DNA of 64,000 bases, from assembly GCA_002245135.1 (NCBI GenBank), contig NGBS01000001.1, positions 434,001 to 498,000 of the forward strand, in the 5' to 3' direction. A program made the position numbers and the translations under genes. The stretch's first letter is position 1; each line of letters opens with the position of its first letter. Shown here one piece after another: positions 50,801 through 64,000 of this stretch. Below the pieces are notes generated by a model. It had not been told where the DNA came from. It was given only the letters and a program-made list of their open reading frames with translations, and did not search any database. The DNA is from Proteromonas lacertae. Its lineage: Eukaryota > Sar > Bigyra > Opalinata > Proteromonadidae.

Positions 50801-53800
50801 CTAGAATATACTCTCACTTTATATTTAATTCTGGATGACAAATCATCAAAGATATATCTATAAGGTAATGTCATATACCAGTTATCATAATAGTATGGCG
50901 TTAATGTTCCATTTGCTACTTTATTACCTTTAGAATCTAATAATTCGAGATAAAATGCTATTATTTGTTTACCACCATCAGATACTGGATGATAGAATTC
51001 TACTAATAAACTTGTATTTGTCCAATATGATAATTTCACATTTCGTGGTGAACTTGGTAATTCATAACCTCTACCTATCATATAATTACTTGGTAAACTC
51101 TCTCCTACTGAATTGGATGTTGTTGAATACGCATAAATGTAATAATATGGATTGATATGATCTAATATTATACAATCAATACAATCTGGACCATATATTC
51201 TAACCTTTGGTTTGTCAGTAAATATTTGTGGTAATAATGGAACAAATGGTTCTAAAGGATTCATCATAATTGTATATGAACAAATTCCAAATATAACCTT
51301 CAGGAACATACAATGTGTAATTATCATCATCAATATTAATATTTCTACCTAACAATGATTCGTGATCTCCTAATACAAATGATTCATTTCCTATGTAAAC
51401 TTCTTGTAAATGTGTTGTAACATAACCGCCATACATTTCTATATAATCGATTGTTTCATCTTCTACTACAACCATACCAATTTCAACTTTACCATGACTT
51501 GTTCTTTTAACATCTACTACATTCAAACCTGTTAATTTTTCTAATACACTTCTCATATCTGCTTCTTTTATGTTAAATATCATTGGTTCACTTATTTCAT
51601 CTTTATATTTTACTCTAAATACATCTGTTATTGAATTACCACAAGGAGACTTATGATCTTCTGAATAACTAGCTATTATCTGTTGTCTTAACATTATTGT
51701 ATCATTATATACTTCTTTACTTAACAAAGTAGTGTTCATTGCACGATTTATATCATAATACACAGCAAATTCTGTAATATAATCACCTCTATTAAAACCT
51801 GGTTTGATTGTAGCATATAATTTAGATGAAGTTGGATCTTTACCACTTACTTTCTCATATATAAACAATGTTGTATATTCTCCAGTTAATAATTCAGGAT
51901 ATCCACGTATTAAATCCATATTCATACCTGATAAACTATCACGGAATGTAACTAACCATTCATAACCACCATCATGATCTGGTCCAATTCGTTCTACTTT
52001 TGCATTGTCAATTCCTTTCAACTGCATCAATTCTTCAGCTAATACTTCACTTGTTACATTATATGGTAAAATATTTGTTCTTTCATCTAAATAAGATAAT
52101 TGGAATGAACCACCAACACGATTGTATTTATTCAATACTTCTTTATAATAGTTCTTACCAATACCTTTGATATTGAATATATCAACTTCATATTCTTTGG
52201 GTTCTTCTGTAAATGATACTGTCCAAGTATAACTATTTGTTTCATCTGGACCTAATAAGACTGTTATTTCAACATTATCACCTAATACTTCTTTGAAATT
52301 ATCAATTGTTGGTGGATATATGAAATTATATTCTGTATTATTGGATATAAGTGATATATTTCCTTTCAATTCATTTGCATTACTTATAGTTATAACATCA
52401 CATTTTGTACTTCCATTTGTTAAACATATTAATGGATCAACATCAAATGATTTTGTGTTAAATACGATTGTATAATAATAACCACCTTCTAAATCATTTT
52501 CACTTCTTAATATACCTAATTCACCAATATCTGGTAAGAATTCTAATTGTTCTTTCAATAGAACTGCACTTGTACCTGGAGTTATTAATTCATTCACATA
52601 TTTTCTATTATTTGTAGATGTGTAATTTCTATGATTAACTTGCTGACATTGTGAATCTGTTAATATCACTTCTAAATCACCATAATCAGTTGTCATATTA
52701 GGAGGGAATATCAAATGAATATTAATAAATGATTGTTTTATCTCTATAAACGCAAATGCATCTTCATCAAAAAATTGAGTGAAATTTGTAAAAGTTTCTT
52801 CATCTCTTATGTTTATACAATCAGATTCTGTTCCATTCAATTTCAATCTCAATTCTCCTGATGGTATTGCTCTATCATACAATCCATAGATATTTATCTT
52901 ATATATCAATTGATTAGCATATAATTCTATACTATCATTTACTTTGTATTTTATATTAAACTTATCAATTACTACACCTGGTTTACTGTAAAGATGAATC
53001 ATTTGTCTTTCCAATATCCTTGTACCATTCACTGTAATACGATGTAATTCATTAATCTTCTTTGCAACTATTCTAATGGATTGGAATTTCTTCTTCATAA
53101 ATTGATGGACTAAGACTTACAAATGTTGGTGGATCTGGAATATCTTTCATTATGAAGAAAACTGTATCAGAATATTCAGTATATCGAGTATTACCAAATT
53201 CATCTTCATATCTCAAAACAACTCTAATATAATAAGGTACACCATATTCTAAACCATATATTGTCACTTGATTCTCTATTTCACCTTTAATATATAAATC
53301 TGAATCACTTAGTATCATATTCTGTACTGAATGGACATTTCATATACGATCTAATACTTCCAACTGATATTTTATTTGTACCAAATGACACTCTATATTT
53401 ATAACCAGTTACTACATAAACATCAATTTCATCATATTTTTCACTTGGAACTATCGGCTGAGAGACTTTCAATACATTTGTACTTAAATCAGCATCTTCT
53501 GGTATATGATAAACTGGATTAACTCTATATATTGGTTTATTAGCCACTGACAATGGACAAGTTGCTCGACTGATTGATGATGAAGCTCCATATATTTCTA
53601 CACCGTTATTTGTTAAATTGTTGAAAACCATCTCAGTTACATCAGAACCATCACCATGAGTATAACAATTTGGTTGTTTATATAATCTGAATTTTATTCC
53701 TAAACTCTTACAATCTCTATTTGGATCACTGGCATATTTGTTATAACATCCTGCATCTATGACATATGCTTTATACTTAACTATTAATCCTTCTCTATTC

Positions 53801-56800
53801 CTTGTCTGTGTTGTATTTAAATAAACACCATATCCTGATAAACGAGTAACTGTATCTTCTAATAATATTCTTTCACTGTTCTGCATAAAACAATCAGATT
53901 CTGTACCATTCTCTGTAACTATTCTGAATGATAATGATTCTCCCGTTGCTTCACCAAATTTGATACTTGATTCTGAATAGAGTGTTCCTAATGGACAAAT
54001 ATCATTTAATTGAATCATTTTTTCAGTATTTTCTGTTGGAGTGTATGAAATTGTATTTATTGAAGTACATAAATCATATGTAAAGTTTCTATTAATAATA
54101 GTCATATCACCACTATTAAAATTGTTATTGGAAAAGAAACTTGTCAGTTTTTCAGCATCTGTATTTGATATACATCCTGAAATTCCTCCATTTTCGTATA
54201 TTAAAATTATATTTATATTCGCTATTTAGTGTTGATAAATTGAATTTATTACTTGAAAATGAACATAATGTTGCATCCATTACACCTTTTAATTCCTCAT
54301 TAAATACATACGAAATATCACCTTTATCTTCTCTGTAATATCTGAAAGGGTCAAAGGTTTTTACTTTTCCAGTTTCTAAACAATCTGATTCATAAACATC
54401 TTTATATCCTTCAGTATAACTAAATCCTTCTCTATACATTAACTGATAATAAACATCTTCCTCTTCCATCTCATTGTGATTGAATTTATATGAATACATT
54501 GGAATATAAGTAAACTCAACTGTCACTTTTGGATGTGAGATATTAACAACAATAAAGTCAATTTCTTTGGTTGTTGCTATATAAACAAGTTGTTGATTCT
54601 TTACACGATCTAAATATACTTTTGTATCAACTTCTCTACTCTTTGTTTCTTCAAACATTTCTTCAAATTCATTAGATACTATAGTTGAAAGAGTTGGTGT
54701 AATTTCTTTATTATTTACTATAATTTGATCAAGTATATCATATGTGAAATTATATCGATAATTATATGTTTCTACTTCATAATCAACTATTGTTAAATTC
54801 TCATCTTCTACTCCATTAATACAGGAAGTAAAATAGATATTTGGCTGAGTTTTCATACCTTCTATATATAATATAACATTATTCTCTGTATCTGGATATG
54901 CAATTACGGTTATTTCATTTGAATGACTTCCTGTTGTATCAACATCATCAGTTGGATCATTGAAATAGTTGTTAAATGTATTAGTTAATTGTTGACTGAC
55001 ATAATCATAATCATATAATTCACTATTCTTAATAAATGATAAACACATATCAGTTATAAATCCACGATCTATTTCTGTTTCTGTAGATTCTTCTTCTTCT
55101 TCTTCCAAAGTCTCTGTTCCTGTCAATAATTCTTCTTCCTCTAATGTTTCTGTTCCTGTCAATGATTCTTCATCATCATTTCCTCTCAAACTGAAATATT
55201 TCTTCACTTTTTCTGCTAATGTTGTTTGAGGTATTTTATCTGCGTCAACTATTGTAAAATCAAATACATTTAAGAAACCAGTCACATTAATCTTATACAT
55301 ATAACTATTAACACTGATATTAGTCAATTCAATTTTGACATTATCTCTTTCTTGTCTTACATAAAACTCACTATGATTAATGATTGGAGCGTCAGGTAAA
55401 CTGTAAATATTCAAATTCTTTACAACATTCATTTGCATCTTGGTTACTATATTCGTTTCTTTCTATTTTGAATCTATCACTTCCTAAAACTCTTTGAATA
55501 TCATCTTCATTACTCAAATCATTATTACTAATTACTGCAGAAGCATTTTGCATATACACAAGATGATATTTTCCTTTTGCATTTTCTCCAAAACTAATGC
55601 TAACTTTATCAGCAGTTGAATTATCAATTAATTCATAGATTGGACAATCGTACATTTCTAATAACTGAGCATCTAATCTTCCTTCTTTCTTTACATTCTT
55701 ATACACTATTGTATATTGTATTGTCTTTTCATCAGGAGTTAATATTTCTACATCTATATCTGTTTTTGATATTACTTCTTTAGTTTTCACTTGTATTAAA
55801 TCTATAAACAAGTTAATAAATGTTGTTGTATCATATATTCTATCATAACATCCATAATTCTTTTTATTATATATAACTCCAATTCTACTAATCTTTTTAC
55901 CTGTTGTTGATGTTACTTTAATTGTAATATTTGGTGCATAATCATTTAATACTTGATAAACTCCTCCATTAATATAAACTTCACTTCCAACTCCTATTAA
56001 ATAATGGAAATTATCATTTTCAAAATATCCATATTCTGATGTAGCAAATGAAATAGATCCTAAATCTATATCACCATTTCCACCATGTAAACCACCTGAA
56101 TAACCATTTAATCTTATATCTGAACCTCTTATGAAATAATCTTCCCATTTTTCACCTTCAGGTAATATAATTTCATCTCTTCCTCTTGAAATTCTTACTT
56201 TTTTATCAATTGTTTGACTAAATATTGGCATTGGATCAGTAATTGACGTAACTGATATTTGTGGAACACTAGCAAATGCATTCTTTAAGAATTCACTGGA
56301 ATACGGTGTGTATGATACTGTATAAGAATAAATTGTTTCCTTTGTAGTTGTATCATCATTTCTGAAGTAATATTGACATAAATTGGTATATTCATAAGTG
56401 CAATGATCATTAGATTTAATATTCCATTTAATATCATTAACTGTAACACTTAACGATGGTCTTTCAACACAAGCTCCTATTGGTTGTGAATATATACCTT
56501 TATGTGCTCCTAATTGAGCAATTATTTGTATTGAAATATTATAAGATCCTTTTCCTCTCTCTGTAACTACAGAATAATCACCTTTCACCTCAACATTTAC
56601 TCTTATTATATAAGATGAGTTTTCATATTGTGTAAATAGTTTATCTTCTATTATTTCCGGTCTATCATGTTCTACACTAACTATAATATTTGATGGTGGT
56701 TTTTTATAATCTCCAATTGCTAAAACTAAATCACCTCTTAATGGCTCTGCTCCTGTTTGTACTATTGTTTCATTTATATTTGGTTTACTAGATACATAAG

Positions 56801-59800
56801 TTATTTCATCTAAATTTTGAGTTGTTTTATCAAAATTACCATTTGTTGGTGGATAAGTATCATATCTATTTATAAAAGTAAACTTATAACTATTTTCACC
56901 ATATTCACTACACGTCTTTACAGCTTCAATCTTTGTAATTGCTGAACAATTATCTAACAAATGTTGTTTATCAAGTTGTAATATATCATTCTCTATTGTT
57001 ATTGAACAATTCTCAGAAAAGTCGATTGTGAAATTACCTCCTACTGCTTTACCTCTTTCTCCTTCTGTATGTACTATTGTTTCTCCTTCAATATTTAACA
57101 AATGAGATATAATTGTAAATGGTCTTGTACAATCTCCATTTGTAGGATCTCCATTACATAAATCACCTGGTGAATAATTTCCTTCAATACATACTTCTCC
57201 AATATCATTCTTTTCAACATCTCCATCTGGTAAAAATCCAATAGTCCATTTAAAACTACCAGTATTATTGTTTACTATTTCACGAATTACACTATACTTA
57301 TTCCAATTTGTCAAATTACCTAATTTCTCTACAAATGTACTTTCTTTTTCATTCCAAACAATAGCATCTTTTACCATTGATTTTGCTTTTGTTAAACACA
57401 ATTGACATTCTGTTGTATCAATCTGTAAATAGAAAGTTCCATTAATTGGAAAAGTACCAGGTATTATTGTCTGATTCACCATTGATTCATTTCTATGATC
57501 TACTGGATATGTGAATATTGGACCTTCATTAACAGCAGGTAAACCTTGAGCACCAGCAATTGGACCAAATACAAAATTACCTTCTGTCTCATTGAAATAC
57601 ATCTCATTGTTGTTAAAATCAATATACCATAACTGACAATTCAATCTTGGTGGATATTGAATAATCTTTGTAACATTAAACCTATTATCTATATCCTTAA
57701 CATCATATAATTCACCAAATGCTTTTATAATCTCTTCTGTTGTGAAATTAAGACAAAATGTTGTACCTTTACTTCTATATGTTCTTAGAATAAAACAATC
57801 TCTCAACATACCACCTCTACTTACTTCTACAACACTTACATTCAAAGCAATTGCTAATAATGTTGTTCCATCTCCACTAACTTGTATTTCTTCAACTTCA
57901 CCAGCTACATTATCACCAACATATTCTAATATAAATGTATAACCTCTTGCTGCTGTTAATGAATCATTTAGTATTGAAACTGTTATATTGCCTTCACCCC
58001 ATCCTATATCTAATGCATTTTGAATATTAGTAGCTGTATCATTTCTATTATATACTATTGGTCCTACTGTTTGTCCTTCAAATGTTAAGTTAAATTCTCC
58101 ATGTATTTCATTACCTTCTACTAAAGTTTCAGAAGAATATATTAAACCATATTTCCTTCCTTCTACAACTATTCCTGTAATATTTGGATGATTACCATTG
58201 TATGTAGTATAATTAACAGTTATTCTCAATCCACCTCGTTTTAGATTCTCTATTTCAATTATCATTATATCATCTACACATTCTTCACACAAATTATAAA
58301 TATCAGTGAAATTGTCAATAGTACCTCTGTCTTCATAATCTGGAACTTCAAATGTAACGTTTCTACCATTCTGGAATATAACTGTCACATTAGATTCATC
58401 CATGAAATAATTATTTGAACCTTCATCTTCATAATAGTATATTTCATCTTTATAATCATCACCATCTAAAGAAACTTTAATCCATTCAAATTCAAAATTG
58501 GCTTTTCTGAAATACAATTTATACATAATACCATTATATTCTCCAAATTGTTCCATTGTAACATTTACATCTTCAATATATGGTTCTTCAAGGTTTGTAC
58601 CAAAATATCTATAGAACATGCTTTGTACTTCTAATATATCAGATTTGTAAGGGAATGTAATACTACCATTACTCTTTGGTTGATAATTGTTGTATAAATC
58701 TCTCATCTTATATTCGAATGTTACATTTCTATTACTCTCTATCTTTTTACCATAAGTTTCATATTTCACAGTTGCACATGGATTAACAGTATTTCCATCA
58801 CTATCTTTGTTTTTTACTTCTATTAACGTTAAATTACCTACTATCTTATTAAATGTACAATTGTATGTCAGTGTTTGTGTAGATATAACAGACTCACATT
58901 TCACTAAAAAGTTATCAGACATTAATATAGATCTAATTGCAGTTTCTAAATCATATTGTGAAAAAACAACACTATTTTCCTGTGGGAACTCCACTGTAGG
59001 AGTCTCAGGATTATATACATTCAGTGCTTTATAAGAATATGTTGTAATTGTATAATCTGTATCTCCAGTTAATGTAGTATGTATAACATTACCACCATTA
59101 TAACATTGAGAGAAATTGAATATCATACTTGCTTGTTCATATCCTGTCAGTTCAATACCAAATGAAACATTATAATACTCTGTATCAGCTGGAATAATTG
59201 AAAACTGTTGAACTTCTGTTATATTATCAGCAGTAAACTGTATTGATTGAATTTCATCATGTCTTACTTTCTCTTCAGTTCCTAATTCAATTGTTAATTT
59301 AGTCTGTTCAACTGGAGCACCTTGTGTTTGTATTTCAAATATTGGATATGATCCATTTATACCATCAGCTAATGATAATTTATACTCTCTAACTTCATTT
59401 CTTGTTTCATATGGAATTTCAAATTCAAAATCTTCTAGTGAAACTGGACTTCTATCTAAAGTAATCATCTGTTCCTCACCAATAATCTTCGCTTCAGCAT
59501 ATGTAATCAACGCAGTATCATTGAAATACTGATCTGGTGATACTTCTACAATATAACCAACTAATTTATAACCTCCATCTTCTTTTGGTAAATCCCATTC
59601 AACCACAAATCCATTCTCTATTACTTCTTTAACATGAACATTCTGTGGTTTTTCTGGTGGTTGATTCTTAAGATCATCAGCTATTAATATCTCTGAGAAT
59701 GGACTAATACCAATTATATTTCTACAGGAAATTCTGACATATCTAACAATACCAACTACTCTATTATCAACATAATATGAGAATGTGTTACTATCTACTG

Positions 59801-62800
59801 ATATTGTTGTTGAATTGGTAAATAATGAATCATAACTTGTTTCTATTATGTATTCTATTATATCTAATCCTAAATCATTGAATTGTTCATTTAATATTGG
59901 TTCTTCCCATAATACTTGGAACATTTTGGCTGACACAATTCTATATCTTACATTCATTGGAGTTGGTGGTAATAAAACACTCATATCATCAAAATATGGA
60001 ATATAAATGAAATCTATTGGTGAATAAATGGTATATAATCTAATATAATTAATTGAATAATAATCTATATCAAGAATAAACTCGAAGAATTCTGTTAGAT
60101 TACTCCAATGTATAAAATCTTCTATTTCTATTACATGTTTTGTATTTTCACTCAATTTTCTAAAATCATAAGAACTTTCATCATTATTATATAACATCAT
60201 TGGATTCTCAGATTTAATTGAATACTCCAACATATATTTATTGTGAATAGTATAATTTGAAAATATTATCTTTACCTTATATTCATTTTCTATTGGTAAT
60301 ACTAACAATGGTAAAGATTGATAATGTGGTGTATATGTCTTTGGTTGTGGATAAACTGCTTCACTGAAACCTCTTGTATTAATACTTTGAATAAAGAATG
60401 TATAACTCAATGAATTATTAACATTGGTTAAATAATAAGGTGAATAGAAATTTGGTATAATATCGTTAATAACATTCCATGTTGAATCTTGTAATAAATA
60501 AACTGCATATTCCAACGAAGGACCTGATAAAGTATATCTCTTTATTAGAATTGGAGAAATTGCATGATAAGAATCTATAAATGTGATATACCATGTATAA
60601 CCTACACCATTTCTATATCTTTTAATATCAATATGACCAATATCTCTTAATTGTTCCATTGCTATCTTTAGATCATCTTCATTTACATTGTATGGTAAAC
60701 TGTATGTACATTCTAATTGATGATCTATTCTGTAATAACATAACTCAAATGAACCACTTAATGAAGGTAAACCTGTTGATATTCTATTAACATAGCCAAC
60801 AATTCCAAAATCATCATAATAATTCTCTTTATTCTCTATAAATTCTATTAATGGAACTTCACCAATATGAGCTATAAATGTAATATCACATTCTGATCCA
60901 TTTCCTTTACATGATACATCAATTTGACCTAAATCTGTATGAATCAATGAATTTAATTTATCTTCTATATTTCTCTTTAATATTTCATCATCATCTGAAT
61001 ATGCAATATTCTCTGTTATTTCATCTCTATATTTCAATCTGAATGTCTTTATATTCACACTCTTATTAAAGAAAATACCATGAATATCTTTATAATCTAT
61101 ATAATCTAAATTATTAATATAACTTCCTGAGATTGTGAAATTCTGTATTTCATTAATTCCTTCTTCATTATAATAGGATAACTGATATGCATAAACTGGT
61201 GGATTAGATGTCTTTCGTGGTATACCACTATGAATTGTAAATACATCTGATGAATTCAATTGAACATATAAATAAGTTGGTGGTTCTGGTAATGATGATA
61301 TTGAATATTGAACTATTTCACTATATGGACTTCTTAAACCAAATTCATTTACAGCTGAAACTCTGAAATAGTAATTTGTATCAGGTTCTAAATCAGTTAA
61401 GTATATTTCAAATGGTTCTGTTCCTCTTTCTATTTGAGTTACTTCCACTGTTAATCCAGCAGATGGATTAAGTGCAACTATTGGTGATAAATTACCAAAT
61501 CCTTTAACTATTTCGTAATACATATGTGTAAATTCAACAGCATAATAATCTTTACTTATTTCTTCTATTTCTATCTTATCAACTGTTGGGAAACTCAATA
61601 TTGTTTCTTTTAATACTTCAACTATATTTTCACTATCACTATCCAATGAAATATTATATAATCTTGTTCCTTCAAACATTAAATCTATTGTTCCTTTTCC
61701 TGTTATATGTAACATCTGCTTTTCATTTGTATAATCACCTGGAACTATTCTACAAGAACCAGATTGTATCTTTTCAATATTCAAATATCCAAAACTATCT
61801 GATTTCACTTCAAATAAGTCTAAATCACTACAAACATTTGGTAATAAGATTGTATATGATTTATAATAACTATCATTATTGTAAATACATACAACATCTT
61901 CTAAATCACTAATACCAAATAGTTTACTCAAATCTGATGATGATATATTCCTACCAACTGTTACATTTATTGTTTTATCTTTATATTTCAATTCAAATGT
62001 TTTCCCTATTTCAATTGATGTATTTATCATCTGAATTTCATCTTTCCATGCAATATTCACCTGTTTATACAATTCTGAACTAAATGATGGATTTATATCA
62101 TATTCTATTATATATTTACTAATATTTCTACCACCATTGTATAATGGAGCTCTATAATAGACATAAACTCTGTTACTATAATCCTTTGGATTGATTATCA
62201 ATGATAATGGTTCAGTTGATGGATATTTATCTTCTAATGTAAATGTTATTATGGATTCTTCACTATTTGGTGTATCTGCATTATTATGAGCTATTATTGA
62301 CACATAATACTCTTTATTAGGTTCTAATCCTGTTAATAAAACAGTATTTGGATTTCTACCATCTGGATAAACCACTTGACCTTTCGCTCCAATTCCTTTG
62401 ATATTGAACTTGACACTCAATTTTGTATAATCTATACTGTTAAATCCAAATAACAATCTAATCTTTGAACCTGGTGGTTTACGATATACATCAACAACTG
62501 TAGCTTTCACTTCACCATCATTATAATCTTCTTCATCTTCTCTTTCTCCTAATTTTTCTTCTATCTCATCCATAATTCTATCAGTTGTTGTATAATTAGA
62601 TGATAATATATAATAATCATCTTCTATACCAATAATTTGATAATTCTTATTATTTATAGTAATTATCATATCTTCTTCGATGTTATCATATAATTTTGAG
62701 GGATATAAATACCAAATATCACTATCATTCTGAACTAAAATAGCTTTATCATCTAACTGTTCACTAATTGGTAATACACTTGAATAGAAGTAATCTATAC

Positions 62801-64000
62801 CATCCATTGATGTGAAATACTTTTCTATTCCTTCAGTATTGATATTATCACAGGATATAGTTAAGTTATTATCATCATAATCTATTGAAAATTCTCCTGT
62901 TATTTCTCCTACATCTGCTGTTACTGTTATATATAAAGGTCTCATTATTATTATATCGCATGAAATATGTTGGGTATTTATATACAACATATTCTCTATT
63001 CTATTTGTATTGAAGATAATATCATAAACAATTAAGTGTCTTGGTTTTCTTACTTCTGTTGTTCTTGTTATTGAAACATCAATACCAAATACATCATTAA
63101 ATAATTTCTCTAATTCTTCAGGTTCAACATCAACTTTAATATTTGAAATTGTTAATTCATTATTATATATTATATCAAAAGTTCCACTGATTACTTCATC
63201 ATTAATTGTTATAATCACAATACTTTGAATATCTGAATTCTTTGAACATATTGATGGTGTTTCTACCAAGTTATGATAAGTATTACAATTATCACCACTA
63301 GATCCAACTTGAATTGTCTTTATTTCACCACTTCTTTTGTTTATATTCTTATTCTTATATACTATCTTATTATTATTACTTTCATATTCTTCATCACTTT
63401 CTTCTAATACACTCAATAATCTATTGTTACTATTTGGATTGGTATATTCACCATATGTAACTGTATAATATGTAATAGGACTTCCATGACTATTTGGTTC
63501 ATTAAATGATAATATTGCTTCTGTTGGAGATACTGGTGTAATTGTCAAATTACTTGGTGAATCTGGTCTTGATTTTGGTGAAACTGTCAATAATGATGGG
63601 TTGTGTTGAATAATCTTATAATGTGATAAACCATAACCATTTAATTTCTTACTATAGCTTGATACTCTAAAGTGATATGAATAATCACTATTTAAATAGG
63701 GTATTACTATATCTTTATGTTCAGGTTGGACTAATTGTTGTATTGTTTCTACTGAACATTTATAATTCCATACATTACAGTCAGCTTTCAATTCTTTTTC
63801 TTCCATTAATGATAAAAATGTGATTGTAAATACTTTGTAGGTATTTGTATCAATAACTGTTGTTACATTTACTAAACCATAATCAAATGAATATTCAAAT
63901 TGGAACTTTATATCTTCAGAGTTTGAATTGTATGGAATTTCTATATCATTTAATGAATAAGATGGTAATGAATCTATTCCATTATTTCCTCTTTCTAAAC
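47839..64000 (-). CDS. Giant fibronectin type III repeat protein, N-terminus beyond window
   Basis: More than 5200 residues are encoded here, and the frame is still open at 64000. Only five introns (about 28-45 nt, near 51.3, 53.08, 53.3, 54.26 and 55.47 kb in my model) interrupt it, and one exon runs at least from 55.5 to 64.0 kb. Many FN3 domains are evident, for example PEKPQNVHVKEVIENGFVVE followed by WDLPKEDGGYKLVGYIVEV, and near the C-terminus PPERFDVEKYNSTCLLMRIT followed by PPVDDGGEEIVLYRVSYD. Between them is a second module: F-x-L strands, IPYN or similar, a helix with L..L, and a final GGYEWLVTF, GYTWYITF or SYTWTVSF strand. N-glycosylation sequons are abundant, suggesting an exported protein. 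The C-terminus (LNNNKFNINDNTNI) has no membrane helix. Likely an adhesion or structural protein. Confidence 0.85.

Noticed and set aside
48039-51155. Plus-strand open frames opposite the FN3 gene
   Set aside because: They mirror the minus-strand coding sequence, lack family motifs and are leucine/isoleucine-rich as expected from antisense reading of AT-rich codons.
55392-55470. FN3 locus as two separate genes or a true frameshift near 55.45 kb
   Set aside because: A 34-nt intron (donor GTGATAG, acceptor AATATAG) brings the two frames together, though the donor is less typical than others.
1-64000. Reassigned stop codons
   Set aside because: Apparent in-frame stops coincide with short introns, and recognisable genes end at TAA (LEO1), TGA (ICMT) and TAG (Cramped-like).
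1-64000. tRNA, rRNA or CRISPR features
   Set aside because: I looked for T-loop-like sequences and regularly spaced direct repeats and found only coding or microsatellite matches.

Overview
This is a gene-dense, very AT-rich window from a protist nuclear genome. Protein-coding genes cover nearly all of it. Almost every gene is split by very short GT-AG introns (about 20 to 60 nt, usually starting GTAT, ending TAG and full of TA). TAA, TAG and TGA all serve as stops, so the code looks standard. A dynein-arm assembly factor (CCDC103/DNAAF19), a HOOK dynein adaptor and a mitochondrial complex II assembly factor (SDHAF4) point to a flagellated organism with aerobic mitochondria. The giant fibronectin-III protein carries a second repeated module that I associate with stramenopiles and their relatives, so a heterotrophic stramenopile or other SAR protist is my best guess. 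That placement is inference.

Layout. 1-1.06 kb: the end of an MRG15/EAF3 gene, convergent with a small four-helix membrane protein resembling a voltage sensor. 1.3-12.9 kb: one giant SPRY/HECT ubiquitin ligase gene on the minus strand, divergent from LEO1 (PAF1 complex). 14.2-16.0 kb: a secreted or type I membrane protein. 16.08-19.06 kb: a large, nearly perfect palindrome (two 1339-bp arms, 304-bp spacer), each arm with an identical copy of a tetraspan membrane-protein gene. An intact diverged paralogue lies outside the right arm and a decayed copy of its tail outside the left arm. 19.8-27.1 kb: compact housekeeping genes, namely SDHAF4, BUD32 (KEOPS), an intronless P-loop protein, a thioredoxin-TPR-Hip fusion, CCDC103, an amino-acid transporter and one unrecognised gene.

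27.2-35.0 kb: a giant BTB/ARM/LRR gene whose introns repeatedly cut its repeats in phase 1 and whose ARM-plus-LRR half is duplicated internally. 35.1-48 kb: HOOK, an EF-hand-like protein, a Cramped-like SANT protein, ICMT, an ELM2/MTA-type SANT protein, a low-complexity coiled-coil protein, a glycosyltransferase-like protein with a questionable frame, and a pseudokinase. 47.8-64.0 kb: more than 16 kb of a single FN3-repeat gene, still open at the window edge, with one uninterrupted exon of at least 8.5 kb.

The genes do not form one pathway. Chromatin and transcription (MRG15, LEO1, two SANT proteins), protein modification (HECT, ICMT, BUD32, Hip-thioredoxin) and flagellar or microtubule functions (CCDC103, HOOK) are recurrent. 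I saw no tRNA, rRNA, CRISPR array or recognisable transposon. The palindrome and its tetraspan family are the least ordinary part of the window.
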